Counted from the first letter of the stretch, positions 37,241 to 46,473 are shown. The stretch: DNA of 64,000 nt from Porticoccaceae bacterium (GCA_024644595.1 JAHEHL010000001.1:62001-126000); one strand, 5' to 3'. Made by a program: numbers and translations. Notes: generated by a model not told the origin, from the sequence alone.

Positions 37241-38308
37241 ATGGATCCCCACGCTGTAGAAAACATTAATATTGAACCACCAGAGGTTCTGATTACGCCC
37301 GCCGAGTTAAAGAGCAAGATCCCACTGTCGGATAAAGCTCGCAGCGTTATTGCCAAGGGCCGCTCTGATATTGAAAATATTCTTGCGCATCGTGATCATC
37401 GGATTATCGTTGTGGTTGGCCCCTGCTCCATCCACGATTTGAAAGCCGCCCACGACTATGCGACACGCCTAAAGGCGCTGGCAGAGAAAGTCGATGACAC
37501 ATTGTTGATTGTAATGCGCGTCTATTTTGAAAAACCGCGCACCACCACCGGTTGGAAAGGCCTGATTAACGATCCGTTTATGAATGATTCGTTCAAGATT
37601 ACTGATGGCCTGCATATTGGGCGTCAATTACTGCACGATATTCTTGAAATTGGCTTGCCGACTGCGACCGAAGCACTGGATCCTATCTCGCCTCAATATT
37701 TGCAGGATCTGATCGCCTGGTCGGCGATTGGGGCACGCACCACCGAATCGCAAACCCACCGCGAAATGGCGTCAGGCCTGTCTTCGTCGATCGGCTTTAA
37801 AAATGGAACAGACGGCAGCCTGACTGTTGCGATCAATGCTCTGCAGTCGGTGGCTAGTCCCCACCGTTTTCTCGGTATTAACTCTGACGGCAATGTCGCC
37901 ATTATTACCACCAAAGGTAATCCCCATGCCCATGTCGTGTTGCGAGGCGGGAATGGCAAACCGAATTATGACTCCGTAAGCGTTTCGATCTGCGAGCAAG
38001 AATTGGTCGCTGCGGGTATTCCGGCAAATATTATGGTTGACTGCAGCCATGCCAATTCCAACAAAGATCATAACCTGCAGCCGCTGGTCCTGGACAATGT
38101 CGCCAATCAAATTATCGAAGGCAACAAATCGATTATTGGCGTAATGCTGGAGAGCAATATCAATGCTGGCAATCAGAAGCTGTCAAGTGACCCAAATGAT
38201 ATGCAATATGGCGTGTCGGTTACTGATGCCTGCATCGACTGGGAGACCACGGAAAAAGCACTTTTTGCCATGGCCGACAAGTTGCGCGACACCTTAAAGA
38301 CTCGTTAA
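37241..38308 (+). CDS. 3-deoxy-D-arabino-heptulosonate 7-phosphate synthase, class I (AroF/G/H type)
   Basis: First enzyme of the shikimate pathway, condensing phosphoenolpyruvate and erythrose-4-phosphate. The 355-residue protein is of the AroG class Ia type: VVVGPCSIHD with the metal cysteine, MRVYFEKPRTTTGWKG, ATEALDPISPQY, GARTTESQTHREMASG and DCSHANSNKDH. Which aromatic amino acid inhibits it cannot be decided, so I give no letter. The ATG at 37241 has AGGAAAA upstream. It is monocistronic, with its own promoter and a terminator downstream. Confidence 0.95.
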   Translation: MDPHAVENINIEPPEVLITPAELKSKIPLSDKARSVIAKGRSDIENILAHRDHRIIVVVGPCSIHDLKAAHDYATRLKALAEKVDDTLLIVMRVYFEKPRTTTGWKGLINDPFMNDSFKITDGLHIGRQLLHDILEIGLPTATEALDPISPQYLQDLIAWSAIGARTTESQTHREMASGLSSSIGFKNGTDGSLTVAINALQSVASPHRFLGINSDGNVAIITTKGNPHAHVVLRGGNGKPNYDSVSVSICEQELVAAGIPANIMVDCSHANSNKDHNLQPLVLDNVANQIIEGNKSIIGVMLESNINAGNQKLSSDPNDMQYGVSVTDACIDWETTEKALFAMADKLRDTLKTR

Positions 38309-38372
38309 AACAAAGAAGACCCGTTAGAACCAAGCTCAGCATGAGAGCACTAACATGTTTAGGTCATTCCCC

Positions 38373-38407
38373 AAGCCTCTGTTCTGCTCGAGATCAGGGG
38401 CTTTTTT
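38373..38407 (+). terminator. Rho-independent terminator of DAHP synthase
   Basis: A 9-base stem (AAGCCTCTG / CAGGGGCTT with one G-T pair, 13-base loop) runs into six T residues, 64 bases past the DAHP synthase stop. Confidence 0.85.
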
Positions 38408-38491
38408 ACCGGCCATATCAGCCCCAAAACGGCTCGCGCTGTAAGCCGCAAAAGGGTATTGTTAAACAAATTTTTTAGCGTCAATTACTCT

Positions 38492-39187
38492 ATGATCAGA
38501 TTACTTCTACTCGTCGCCATCATCTTCTCAATTTGGTATTGGTGGACAACTGTGACTCGCCTACCGAAAGATAAGCGCCGCGCATTTTTGTGGCGCACAG
38601 CGTTCTGGCTAGTGTTGGGTATCTCGGTTACATTGGTCGCAACTGGACGCATGCATTGGCTGGGCGCCGGCCTTGCAGTACTGGTCCCATTGGTTAAAGG
38701 ATTCTTTACGCTGGGCCTGCGAGCACTGCCGTTTCTCAATATTCTCAGCAGGCTTAAAACCACGCCTTCGCAATTTCGCACCCAGTCACTGCTGGTCGAA
38801 GTCAACTTTGCCTCGCGTCAGATGGATGGCGAAATACTCGATGGTAAATTTGCCGGGCGTCGACTTTCCGAGTTGAGCAACACTGAGCTAAGCGAATTAA
38901 GCGATGCGCTTAAAACAGACGACCGTGAGTCCTTCGTATTGCTCCAGGCCTACCTGCTGCGCAATGGACAAGCCGGAGAACAACATCAACAGGACAATTA
39001 TCAATCCGCTAATTTTTCGGAACTCTCGGCTGAAGAGGCGTTCAAAATACTCGGACTCGAGGTAGACGCCTCCAAGGAAGATATTATTAAAGCTCACAAA
39101 AGATTGATGCAGCGATTGCATCCTGATCGCGGCGGCAGTGATTATCTCGCCGCCAAGATCAACGCGGCCAAAGATAAACTAGTTTGA
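38492..39187 (+). CDS. Membrane-bound protein with C-terminal J domain
   Basis: The 231-residue protein has a short N-terminal membrane helix (IRLLLLVAIIFSIWYWW), a second hydrophobic region (about residues 35-80), a soluble middle part (LVEVNFASRQMDGEILDGKFAG) and a C-terminal J domain of about 55 residues with the HPD motif in LHPDRGGSDY. This DnaJ-at-the-end layout is like TIM14-type or other membrane co-chaperones that stimulate DnaK at the inner membrane. The client is unknown. The ATG at 38492 starts the helix; a TTG at 38459 is in frame with AAAGGG very close. It precedes the ABC exporter by 78 bases. Confidence 0.8.
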   Translation: MIRLLLLVAIIFSIWYWWTTVTRLPKDKRRAFLWRTAFWLVLGISVTLVATGRMHWLGAGLAVLVPLVKGFFTLGLRALPFLNILSRLKTTPSQFRTQSLLVEVNFASRQMDGEILDGKFAGRRLSELSNTELSELSDALKTDDRESFVLLQAYLLRNGQAGEQHQQDNYQSANFSELSAEEAFKILGLEVDASKEDIIKAHKRLMQRLHPDRGGSDYLAAKINAAKDKLV

Positions 39188-39265
39188 GCGCCAGTTTCCT
39201 CACAGCAGCAGACTAACTTTAATCCAACTCAGCAGCGCTTACCTGCGAGGCTTTATTGAGACGCT

Positions 39266-41068
39266 ATGCGCCACACCATTCAACAGTCTGATTCCGAAAA
39301 CACCCTCAACTGGAAAATAGTTCAGCTAATCTGGCCCTATCTGCTGGAATATAAATCTCGAATCGTTATCGCCTTGGCATGTCTGGTGCTGTCCAAGGCG
39401 GCTAGTGTCTACGGCCCCTTTCTGCTGAAATATATTGTCGACGCACTCAGTTTGGAGGGGGTCGGTCAAGGTCGCAGCCAGGCACTGGTTTTGGTCCCGG
39501 TGGGTTTGGTTCTGGCTTATGGGTTTGCTCGTTTCTCGATGATTATCCTCGGCGAAATTCGCGATACAGTATTTGGCCGCGTGACCGAGCGCGCCATGCG
39601 CCGGGTGGGTCTAAAGGTCTTCGTTCATGTTCACAGTCTTGACCTTGATTTTCATCTCAATCGTAGAACAGGCGGTCTAGCGCGAGATATAGAGCGTGGC
39701 ACAACTGGTATCAGCTTTTTGATGCGCTTTTTTGTCTTTAATATTGCACCTACGTTAATCGAAATAGGTCTGGTTATCGGACTCTTGTTTTATAACTATG
39801 GCATCGCCTTTGCCGCCATTACCCTGACATCGGTTGTTCTGTATATCCTCTTTTCTATCGTTACAACTGATTGGCGGACACGGTTTGTGTGCGAGGCCAA
39901 TCGAGCCGACTCAGCAGCCAGTACCAGAGCGATCGACAGTCTGCTGAATTACGAGACCGTTAAATACTTTACCAATGAAGGGTATGAGTCTCAGCTGTAT
40001 GATGACGCCCTCGCTGATTGGGAGTCGGCACGACGCAAAAATCGGCTATCGCTTTTAACTCTTAACAGCGGTCAGGCGCTGATCATCACCGTCGCCATGA
40101 CAATGATGATGTGGTTGGCTGCTCAGCGAGTGACCCAGGGCAGTATGACCATAGGTGACTTTGTGTTGATTAATGCCTTTATGATGCAGTTGTTTATGCC
40201 GCTTAATTTTCTCGGCTTTGTCTACCGCGAGATAAAAGGTTCGCTGGCCAATATTGAAAATATGTTTCAACTTATGGATCTCAGCAGCAAAGTAAAGGAT
40301 GTGCCAGAGGCTTCAGAACTTTTCGTTAGCCAGGGCCATATTCAGTTTGATCAGGTTGCATTTCACTACCAGCCAGATCGCGAAATTCTCAAGCGGATTA
40401 GCTTCGAAATTAAACCAGGTGAAAAAGTCGCGGTGGTAGGCGCCAGCGGCGCCGGAAAATCGACCCTCGTAAAACTACTCTTTCGATTCTACGACCCAAC
40501 CTACGGCTCTATCTCCATCGATGGACAGGCGATTGACCGCGTTACTCAGCATTCATTGCGTGCGGCGATCGGCATTGTGCCCCAGGACACTGTGTTGTTT
40601 AACAGTACTATTTTCGACAATATTCGTTACGGCAAACCCGATGCCAGTGATGATGAAGTGCATGCCGCCATCCGGATGGCCCATCTGCAACACTTCATCG
40701 AGCAACTGCCTGAGGGTGTCGATACCTTGGTCGGTGAGCGTGGATTAAAGCTTTCTGGAGGCGAGAAACAACGTGTCGCAATCGCCAGAACACTGCTGAA
40801 AAGGCCGCCTGTTTTACTTTTTGATGAGGCTACATCATCCCTCGACAGTAAGTCCGAACGTTCAATTCTGGCAGCGTTGCGTGAGATTTCCGAGGGCCAC
40901 ACCAGTCTAGTTATCGCACACCGACTGTCGACTATTGTCGACGCCGATCGAATTATTGTGCTCGATCAAGGCGCGATTGTTGAGCAAGGAACCCATGAGC
41001 AGTTACTCGCCGAGAGTGGTCACTACGCCGAGCTGTGGTCGGCACAACGCAAGCAGAACGTACAATAA
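39266..41068 (+). CDS. Atm1/HMT-type ABC exporter (fused permease and ATPase)
   Basis: A 600-residue half-transporter that works as a homodimer. About six membrane helices fill residues 20-320; the LLNYETVKYFTNEGYE segment is characteristic of the Atm1/ABCB7/HMT1 subfamily, which exports glutathione-linked compounds, glutathione polysulfide or metal-thiol adducts. The ATPase has Walker A GASGAGKST, Q loop IVPQDTVLFN, signature LSGGEKQRVAIARTLL, Walker B VLLFDEATSSLD and the H loop IAHRLSTI. The substrate is inferred from subfamily only. The start ATG at 39266 is the first in frame. It may be co-transcribed with the J-domain gene. Confidence 0.92.
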   Translation: MRHTIQQSDSENTLNWKIVQLIWPYLLEYKSRIVIALACLVLSKAASVYGPFLLKYIVDALSLEGVGQGRSQALVLVPVGLVLAYGFARFSMIILGEIRDTVFGRVTERAMRRVGLKVFVHVHSLDLDFHLNRRTGGLARDIERGTTGISFLMRFFVFNIAPTLIEIGLVIGLLFYNYGIAFAAITLTSVVLYILFSIVTTDWRTRFVCEANRADSAASTRAIDSLLNYETVKYFTNEGYESQLYDDALADWESARRKNRLSLLTLNSGQALIITVAMTMMMWLAAQRVTQGSMTIGDFVLINAFMMQLFMPLNFLGFVYREIKGSLANIENMFQLMDLSSKVKDVPEASELFVSQGHIQFDQVAFHYQPDREILKRISFEIKPGEKVAVVGASGAGKSTLVKLLFRFYDPTYGSISIDGQAIDRVTQHSLRAAIGIVPQDTVLFNSTIFDNIRYGKPDASDDEVHAAIRMAHLQHFIEQLPEGVDTLVGERGLKLSGGEKQRVAIARTLLKRPPVLLFDEATSSLDSKSERSILAALREISEGHTSLVIAHRLSTIVDADRIIVLDQGAIVEQGTHEQLLAESGHYAELWSAQRKQNVQ

Positions 41069-41297
41069 TCTGTTACTAAGGCTGACTTAAGAACCAGAAA
41101 TTTGCGCTCTACACTTTGCAAAACTGGTCGTATTAGGGGTTTTAATGTTAACCAGTCCGCACTTTCAACCTCGATTAGTTGCAGCAAAAATGCCAAATCA
41201 TAGAATCTCCCCAATTGCTGTTATTACCCAAAACAGAAATCGCGCTAGAAATACCATCTCGTCACGGGTTTCTTTTGAAAGGATCAGTAGAAAGCAG

Positions 41298-41318
41298 GAT
41301 ATCTTAATTAACGATATC
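41298..41318. promoter_or_regulatory. Palindrome upstream of the PEP-CTERM-type gene, candidate operator
   Basis: Two GATATC words (each itself palindromic) flank a central TTAATTAAC, giving an almost fully symmetric 21-base site extended by CAG and CTG at its edges. It lies 54 bases before the proposed ATG at 41372. It is a candidate protein-binding site; no known regulator consensus was recognised. Confidence 0.4.
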
Positions 41319-41338
41319 TGAAAGCGAGTTTGATAAGT

Positions 41339-41355
41339 GTCGGCAGGTTGCTGAC
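41339..41355 (+). other. Hairpin in the leader of the PEP-CTERM-type gene
   Basis: GTCGGCA and TGCTGAC form a 7-base stem (one G-T pair) with a GGT loop, ending 16 bases before the proposed start codon and adjoining the GGGAG ribosome binding region. It could affect translation. Confidence 0.35.
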
Positions 41356-41371
41356 AGGGAGCTTAAACGGA

Positions 41372-42067
41372 ATGATCGTCATATCAAAAACCATTGGTCG
41401 ACTTATCGCTGCAGCAGTATTGACTGTTACCGCAAGCACTTCGGCAGTTAGTGAGACAGTTGAAATCAGTTATCAGAGCCTCGGCACATCAACCACTCTC
41501 GACCTCCCCACCAAAATCGGATCTGTTCCTGCAGGTCTTATTGAAGTGACTGCAGATGGTCACACGACCGTTGCTTTGAATACCACTCAAAGTGACTCAA
41601 ACGCCAGTTGGTCAGCAGAAGTGAATACTTTTCTGGATATCCAAAACGGCGCCGGAAAATACAATCGTGGCAAGAATGATGAAAAAAAATATGCCAAGGC
41701 AGGTTATTTGTTTAGCCTTCTCGATTTCTCGGACACGCTGAGTGAAACAGCAGCCCAATACAATGCACTGATTAATTACGTGATCTGGGAGATTATGGGG
41801 CAAGGCGGCGATAAACAATCGACTCACCGGTTAAAAACTCAGGCGAGTAGCAATAGAGACTATGAATGGTTAAAAACTCATGCCAAACAGAATAAAGATT
41901 TTGACTGGTCCAGCACCATGGTTGTTTACACTGAATCCGGCACCCGTAATCAAGAGTTTTTTGCGCCACTGCCACCGATTGCGACACCCATTCCCAGCGC
42001 GCTGTTTTTGTTTGGATCCATGGCGCTCGGGCTGCTGGGAATTCTAACTCGCAAGCGAATCCGCTGA
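41372..42067 (+). CDS. Secreted protein with PEP-CTERM-type (exosortase) sorting signal
   Basis: The 231-residue protein has an N-terminal signal peptide (hydrophobic RLIAAAVLTVTAS, cleavage near TSAVSE) and a C-terminal tripartite sorting tail: PIPSALFLFGS, a hydrophobic helix MALGLLGIL and the basic end TRKRIR. This is the PIPxALxLFGS variant of PEP-CTERM recognised by exosortases. The middle part contains AAQYNALINYVIWEIMG, resembling the ALQxAIWEI element of many PEP-CTERM proteins, and an Asn/Thr-rich region. The function is unknown; surface or biofilm-matrix roles are usual for the class. No exosortase gene is in the window. The ATG at 41372 is chosen over a TTG at 41330. Confidence 0.75.
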   Translation: MIVISKTIGRLIAAAVLTVTASTSAVSETVEISYQSLGTSTTLDLPTKIGSVPAGLIEVTADGHTTVALNTTQSDSNASWSAEVNTFLDIQNGAGKYNRGKNDEKKYAKAGYLFSLLDFSDTLSETAAQYNALINYVIWEIMGQGGDKQSTHRLKTQASSNRDYEWLKTHAKQNKDFDWSSTMVVYTESGTRNQEFFAPLPPIATPIPSALFLFGSMALGLLGILTRKRIR

Positions 42068-42086
42068 GCCGTCAATAAGATATTGC

Positions 42087-42875
42087 TCAAATTTCAACCG
42101 CAGAGCAAATAAAGTGTATATAGCGTCCGAGCCACTTAAAGGGCTCTTTACGAGAATGACGCAGCTCCATATCAATCACTGCCGCGGCATCCATATGACC
42201 ACCACGCAATGTCGTAACATAGTCATGGAAGACTCTGATGCCACTACTGTAATCAGTTTGCAGCCCTGATAACCCTATCCACTCTTGTACCAAATCTCGC
42301 TGCAGAGGAGTGCCTGGAGTCAGACTGCCCGAATCTGCGCTAAACTCAGCGTCCAGAACATGGAAGTTGCCTCGAATCAGATTCCGATAGATCAATGCAT
42401 TGTGGTTGTAAAAGGTTAACGACAATCGACCTTTAGGTGTCAGCCAAGACTGCAGTGACCCTACCAGCAATTCCGGCTCAGCCAGCCACTCCATCAATGC
42501 ATGGCAGAATACCAGATCAAATTTTCCCAGCTCGTGACGTTCGTAATCAAGGCTTTGATATGGCCCGTGCAGCCAGGTGATCTTATCTATTACCCCGGCA
42601 TCTGATGCAGCCTCTTGTGCAGCCTCAAGCATCTTCTCTGAGAGATCGTTGTAGACCACCTCATGCCCCAAGCTGGCCAGGCGGATACTCAATTGGCCGA
42701 GGCCAGCGCCGACATCCAATATACGCAGAGGTGGCTGAGTCTCGATGTTGGGTATCACGGCCAGTAGATCACGCCAGATAACCGCCAGCCGGATATCTCC
42801 TTTCAGGCCACCGTAGACCTTGCGCGCAAACTTCTCGCTGAGATCATCAAAATTTCTGTCATTTATAGGTTTCAA
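42087..42875 (-). CDS. cmoM: tRNA 5-carboxymethoxyuridine methyltransferase
   Basis: The protein aligns with E. coli CmoM (formerly SmtA), which methylates cmo5U34 to mcmo5U. Shared segments include DRNFDDLSEKFARKVYGGLKG at the N-terminus, SAM motif LDVGAGLGQLSIRLA, FCHALMEWLAEP, LSLTFYNHNALI, GIRVFHDY and the C-terminal RKEPFKWLGRYIHF. No ATG lies near the conserved start; a TTG at 42875 with AAGAGAG 6 bases upstream gives LKPINDRNFDD and a length of 262 residues (E. coli 261), so I take TTG. Reading from 43058 would add about 60 unrelated residues and overlap dapE. Confidence 0.9.
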   Translation of the reverse strand: MKPINDRNFDDLSEKFARKVYGGLKGDIRLAVIWRDLLAVIPNIETQPPLRILDVGAGLGQLSIRLASLGHEVVYNDLSEKMLEAAQEAASDAGVIDKITWLHGPYQSLDYERHELGKFDLVFCHALMEWLAEPELLVGSLQSWLTPKGRLSLTFYNHNALIYRNLIRGNFHVLDAEFSADSGSLTPGTPLQRDLVQEWIGLSGLQTDYSSGIRVFHDYVTTLRGGHMDAAAVIDMELRHSRKEPFKWLGRYIHFICSAVEI

Positions 42876-43011
42876 GTAGCTCTCTTTTATTATTAAAGCG
42901 CGCAGATTCAGCACCCGCGAAAGCCGGATATTAACCTTAATCTGTCGCCGCTGATATAGCCTGCAGCCGCTTTGATCATTACAATGGGGACCTGTTAAAA
43001 AGGGTCTCGTC

Positions 43012-44163
43012 ATGTCGCAACAGTCCAGCAGTAACTTATCCGCCACGGTCCAACTCACCCAAGAGCTAATTCGTCGGCGCTCGGTGACACCGGACGACTG
43101 TGGTTGTCAGCAAGTTATGATTGAACGTCTGACTGCGATTGGTTTTCATATCGAACAGCTGCGATTTGGTGATGTGGACAATTTTTGGGCCGTGCGTGGA
43201 GACAGCGGCCCTACCCTGTGCTTTGCCGGTCACACCGACGTGGTTCCGACTGGTCCTGAGGAAAACTGGCAGCAGCCGCCATTTGATGCAACGATTATCG
43301 ATGGCCATATCGTTGGCCGCGGTGCAGCGGATATGAAAGGTTCACTGGCGGCAATGATCGTGGCTGTGGAACAGTTCGTCGGCGAACATCCACAGCATAA
43401 TGGCCGCATCGCCTTTCTGATTACCAGTGATGAAGAAGGGATTGCGGTTAATGGCACAGTTAAAGTGGTCGAGTGGCTGCGACAGCAAAACCAATTGCCT
43501 GAGTGGTGTCTGATCGGTGAGCCCTCGAGTACCAACCAGTGTGGCGATACGGTCAAGAATGGCCGTCGCGGATCACTTGGCTGCACATTGACCGTTAGAG
43601 GGCAACAGGGACACGTAGCCTATCCTCATCTGGCCGATAATCCAGTGCATCGGGCAGTTCCCGCGCTGACTGCACTGTCCAGCGAAGTCTGGGATAACGG
43701 CAACGCATTTTTCCCGGCTACTAGTTTTCAGATTTCCAACATTCAAGCCGGCACAGGCGCTACTAATGTGATTCCAGGTGAATTGGAAGTGGAATTCAAT
43801 TTCCGTTTTTCAACAGAGTTGACCGAGCAGCAGATTATTCAGCGCACCGAACAGATACTGGATCAGTACAAATTGGATTATTCGGCGGACTGGAACCTCA
43901 GCGGGCACCCATTTTTAACCGCTGAAGGAGAGCTGGTAAGTGCCACCGTCACCAGTATAGCCGAGGTTACCGGGCTCGATACCGAGCTCTCAACCGCTGG
44001 AGGAACCTCTGACGGGCGCTTTATCGCTCCGTTCGGTGTGCAAGTTGTTGAACTTGGCCCAGTCAATGCCAGCATCCACAAGATTGATGAGAACACCAGC
44101 ATCGAGGGTCTCAATCAGCTGACACTTATCTATCAGGCTGTCCTAACCCAGTTACTGCAATAG
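43012..44163 (+). CDS. dapE: Succinyl-diaminopimelate desuccinylase
   Basis: A dinuclear zinc M20 peptidase-family enzyme that removes succinate from N-succinyl-LL-DAP in lysine and peptidoglycan precursor synthesis. Zinc and catalytic residues are in [32 protein letters not shown] (catalytic Glu) and GEPSS, with the C-terminal histidine in NASIHKIDE. Its 383 residues are slightly longer than E. coli DapE (375). The ATG at 43012 has AAAAGGG upstream. It is divergent from cmoM. An EamA transporter follows by 10 bases. Confidence 0.96.
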   Translation: MSQQSSSNLSATVQLTQELIRRRSVTPDDCGCQQVMIERLTAIGFHIEQLRFGDVDNFWAVRGDSGPTLCFAGHTDVVPTGPEENWQQPPFDATIIDGHIVGRGAADMKGSLAAMIVAVEQFVGEHPQHNGRIAFLITSDEEGIAVNGTVKVVEWLRQQNQLPEWCLIGEPSSTNQCGDTVKNGRRGSLGCTLTVRGQQGHVAYPHLADNPVHRAVPALTALSSEVWDNGNAFFPATSFQISNIQAGTGATNVIPGELEVEFNFRFSTELTEQQIIQRTEQILDQYKLDYSADWNLSGHPFLTAEGELVSATVTSIAEVTGLDTELSTAGGTSDGRFIAPFGVQVVELGPVNASIHKIDENTSIEGLNQLTLIYQAVLTQLLQ

Positions 44164-44173
44164 CGACCTCAAT

Positions 44174-45049
44174 ATGGGCCCTGTCAATTTAGCGCTGTAT
44201 ATCTCGACCATTCTTATATGGGGGTCGACCTGGCTGGCGATCACCTACCAGTTAGGTGAAGTTGATCCGATTATTTCAGTTATCTATCGCATGGCACTGG
44301 GCTCGGTGCTGCTGTTTATCTGGTGTTGGCTAAAGAAGATTCCGCTGTTGCTCAGCACGCAGAATCACCGCTATCTGTTTGCCCAAGGTTGTCTGCTTTT
44401 TGGTTTTAATTACTGGACCATTTACTGGTCTGAGGTCTACCTGCCAAGTGGTATTGTTGCGGTAATTTTTTCCCTGTTAGTCTTCTTTAATATTATCAAC
44501 GGACGGCTGTTCCTTAACTATCCGGTGACTTTGCCAACCGTAATCGGTGGCATTGTCGGACTAACCGGAATCAGCATGCTGTTCTATCCCGAGATAGCCA
44601 ATTTTTCCGCTGCCGACGGGGCTCTGATCGGTTTTGGGTTGGCCTTTATATCCGTCGTGGTTGCCTCACTTGGCAATATTGTCGCCACGCGCAATGGCAA
44701 CACCGGGATTTCGGTGTGGGCGATCAATGCCTGGGCAATGCTCTACGGCTCTTTGGTCTTAACGCTGATAGCATTGGCAACCGGTGCTGAGTTCTCCTAC
44801 GGCAGTACTCTTGAATATACCCTGTCGCTAATCTATCTGTCTGTGTTCGGTACCATTCTCGCGTTTGGCGCCTACCTAAAATTACTGATCAATATCGGCC
44901 CCAGTCGTGCTGGTTATAGTTCTCTGATTATTCCCTTTGTGGCTATTATCCTGTCGACTGTCTTTGAGAACTATCAATGGACTGTGCTGGCTGCAGCTGG
45001 CTTTGCTTTGGTTGCACTGGGGAACTACCTGATTCTCGCGCGGCGTTAG
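44174..45049 (+). CDS. DMT-superfamily transporter (EamA family)
   Basis: The 291-residue integral membrane protein has about ten predicted helices in two EamA repeats. The N-terminal ILIWGSTWLAI and the central GLTGISMLFYPEI with a second repeat from ALIGFGLAF are typical. EamA proteins export metabolites or amino acids; the substrate is unknown. The ATG at 44174 follows dapE by 10 bases, so it may be co-expressed with it. Confidence 0.88.
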   Translation: MGPVNLALYISTILIWGSTWLAITYQLGEVDPIISVIYRMALGSVLLFIWCWLKKIPLLLSTQNHRYLFAQGCLLFGFNYWTIYWSEVYLPSGIVAVIFSLLVFFNIINGRLFLNYPVTLPTVIGGIVGLTGISMLFYPEIANFSAADGALIGFGLAFISVVVASLGNIVATRNGNTGISVWAINAWAMLYGSLVLTLIALATGAEFSYGSTLEYTLSLIYLSVFGTILAFGAYLKLLINIGPSRAGYSSLIIPFVAIILSTVFENYQWTVLAAAGFALVALGNYLILARR

Positions 45050-45096
45050 TGCTGCTGACAAACTACCGGGCAACAACCCAGACAAGGAATACGGAA

Positions 45097-45543
45097 ATGA
45101 ACAACAAAAATCCAGCAACCGGTGTAAATCAAAATCTTCATGCCTACCCCAATGTACGCCGGGAAAACATCCGTTACCGCGATACTGACAGACAAGGCCA
45201 TGTTAACAACGCTGTGTTCTCGACGTTTTACGAATGCTCGAGGGTCGCGGTCCTGTTCGACCCGGAGCGAGATCTTGTTAGTCCACAACGACAATTTGTG
45301 ATTGCCCGCTCGGAGATCGACTTTCTGGCGGAGGTGACCTGGCCGGGACATGTTGATATTGGCATGTGTATCACCCGTGTAGGCACTAGCTCTATCGTCG
45401 CGGAGCAAGCTATTTTCCAGAATGGTGTCTGTGCCAGTACCGCAAGGAGCATAATGGTGTTGATGGATACCACAACCCGCAAATCGACTCCCCTTCCCGA
45501 GCATATTCTGCAATCAATTGCTGATTTAAAGGTTGTCAGCTGA
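45097..45543 (+). CDS. Acyl-CoA thioesterase, 4HBT hotdog family
   Basis: A 148-residue single-hotdog protein of the YbgC/FadM type. IRYRDTDRQGHVNNAVFSTF carries the catalytic Asp and the conserved Gly-His-Val-Asn-Asn. A strand segment RSEIDFLAEVTWPGHVDIG follows. The likely activity is hydrolysis of acyl-CoA; the chain-length preference is unknown. The ATG at 45097 is preferred, with a purine-rich ACGGAA upstream; the frame is open further upstream but overlaps the EamA gene. It is convergent with rsmJ, with a gap of 4 bases. Confidence 0.9.
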   Translation: MNNKNPATGVNQNLHAYPNVRRENIRYRDTDRQGHVNNAVFSTFYECSRVAVLFDPERDLVSPQRQFVIARSEIDFLAEVTWPGHVDIGMCITRVGTSSIVAEQAIFQNGVCASTARSIMVLMDTTTRKSTPLPEHILQSIADLKVVS

Positions 45544-45547
45544 GCAA

Positions 45548-46399
45548 TCAGCCGGGAAGCTTTTTCAGCGTGTAAATATCGTAGCGCGTGGATTTTCCTT
45601 TAAGCGAATAGCTTGGTTTAGCCTCAGCTAGAAAGCCAGCCCCCGCTGGGCGTTTGACTACAACTCTATATTGAGCAACTGTCAGAGCGTTGTTGAGCAA
45701 TGCATCCGAATCGTTGTCTGTGCCCACAATCTGGTGGAACGCCTGCATCTCTTTTTTGACTTTGGCTGACTTCTTGCGCAGAGGAAACATAGGGTCAATA
45801 TAAACCACATCGGGCTGCACGCTCGCAGATTCTGAATCATCCGAGCAGTTGGTCAGACGATCAACAAGCACTTGAAGATAATCACTGGAAGAAGCTTGCA
45901 GTAAAGATAGTCGCGCCATAATCAGACCCAGCTCAGAATCATACAGCCCTGCTGCCGTGCCACGCTCAATGCCGTCAGCGAGGAGGCTGTGAACAATCGG
46001 GTTACGCTCCAGCAAGGTCACGTTGCAGCCCAGCGTCGCCAATACAAAGCCATCTGCGCCGAGGCCGGCGGTGAGATCCAGAACACTGGGCGTAAACTTT
46101 CCGGATATCCCCACCGCCTTGGCAATCGCCTGACCATTTCCGCCGCCATAGTGGCGCCGGTGGCTGTGTTCTCCGGTGGAAAAATCACAGCGAATCGAAC
46201 CAAAGCCCTTAGCCACTGAAGGGACCAGAGCCAGACCTGCATCAGAATACTCAAGCAAATAGTCAAATTCTTCATCACCACGGTAAAGTGACAACGACAG
46301 CCTTTTTGCCAGCTCGACAGCTCGCCCCTTTAAATCGCCTGAGCTAAAGGCTAGGTAAACAAGCAGCTGACTTAATGGAGGAATCATTTGGGTGCTCAT
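45548..46399 (-). CDS. rsmJ: 16S rRNA (guanine-1516-N2)-methyltransferase
   Basis: RsmJ (YhiQ) methylates G1516 of 16S rRNA. The 283-residue protein (E. coli 250) carries the SAM motif DLTAGLGADGFVLA, LERNPIVHSLLADGI and the catalytic VYIDPMFPLRKKSAKVKKEM, which are diagnostic. The C-terminal VKRPAGAGFL is also typical. The ATG at 46399 gives a somewhat longer N-terminus than in E. coli. It is divergent from the LRR lipoprotein gene. Confidence 0.94.
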   Translation of the reverse strand: MSTQMIPPLSQLLVYLAFSSGDLKGRAVELAKRLSLSLYRGDEEFDYLLEYSDAGLALVPSVAKGFGSIRCDFSTGEHSHRRHYGGGNGQAIAKAVGISGKFTPSVLDLTAGLGADGFVLATLGCNVTLLERNPIVHSLLADGIERGTAAGLYDSELGLIMARLSLLQASSSDYLQVLVDRLTNCSDDSESASVQPDVVYIDPMFPLRKKSAKVKKEMQAFHQIVGTDNDSDALLNNALTVAQYRVVVKRPAGAGFLAEAKPSYSLKGKSTRYDIYTLKKLPG

Positions 46400-46444
46400 T
46401 GGTTACGGCGCTGTAAGGGCTGTTCGAAAGCCGTGATTATAGCG

Positions 46445-46473
46445 TTACAGTTGTGCCTTCGGGGATCTATAAT
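46445..46473 (+). promoter_or_regulatory. Sigma70 promoter of the LRR lipoprotein gene
   Basis: TTACAG and a perfect TATAAT with a 17-base spacer lie about 105 bases before the ATG at 46579, in the gap divergent from rsmJ. Confidence 0.55.

Larger units (their letters stand above)
41069..41371. other. 303-base intergenic region before the PEP-CTERM-type gene
   Basis: No coding sequence is seen here. The right half holds the palindrome at 41298-41318 and the hairpin at 41339-41355, described separately. I looked for a sigma54 -24/-12 site, as found before many PEP-CTERM genes, and saw none. No T-rich terminator for the ABC exporter was recognised. Confidence 0.6.
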
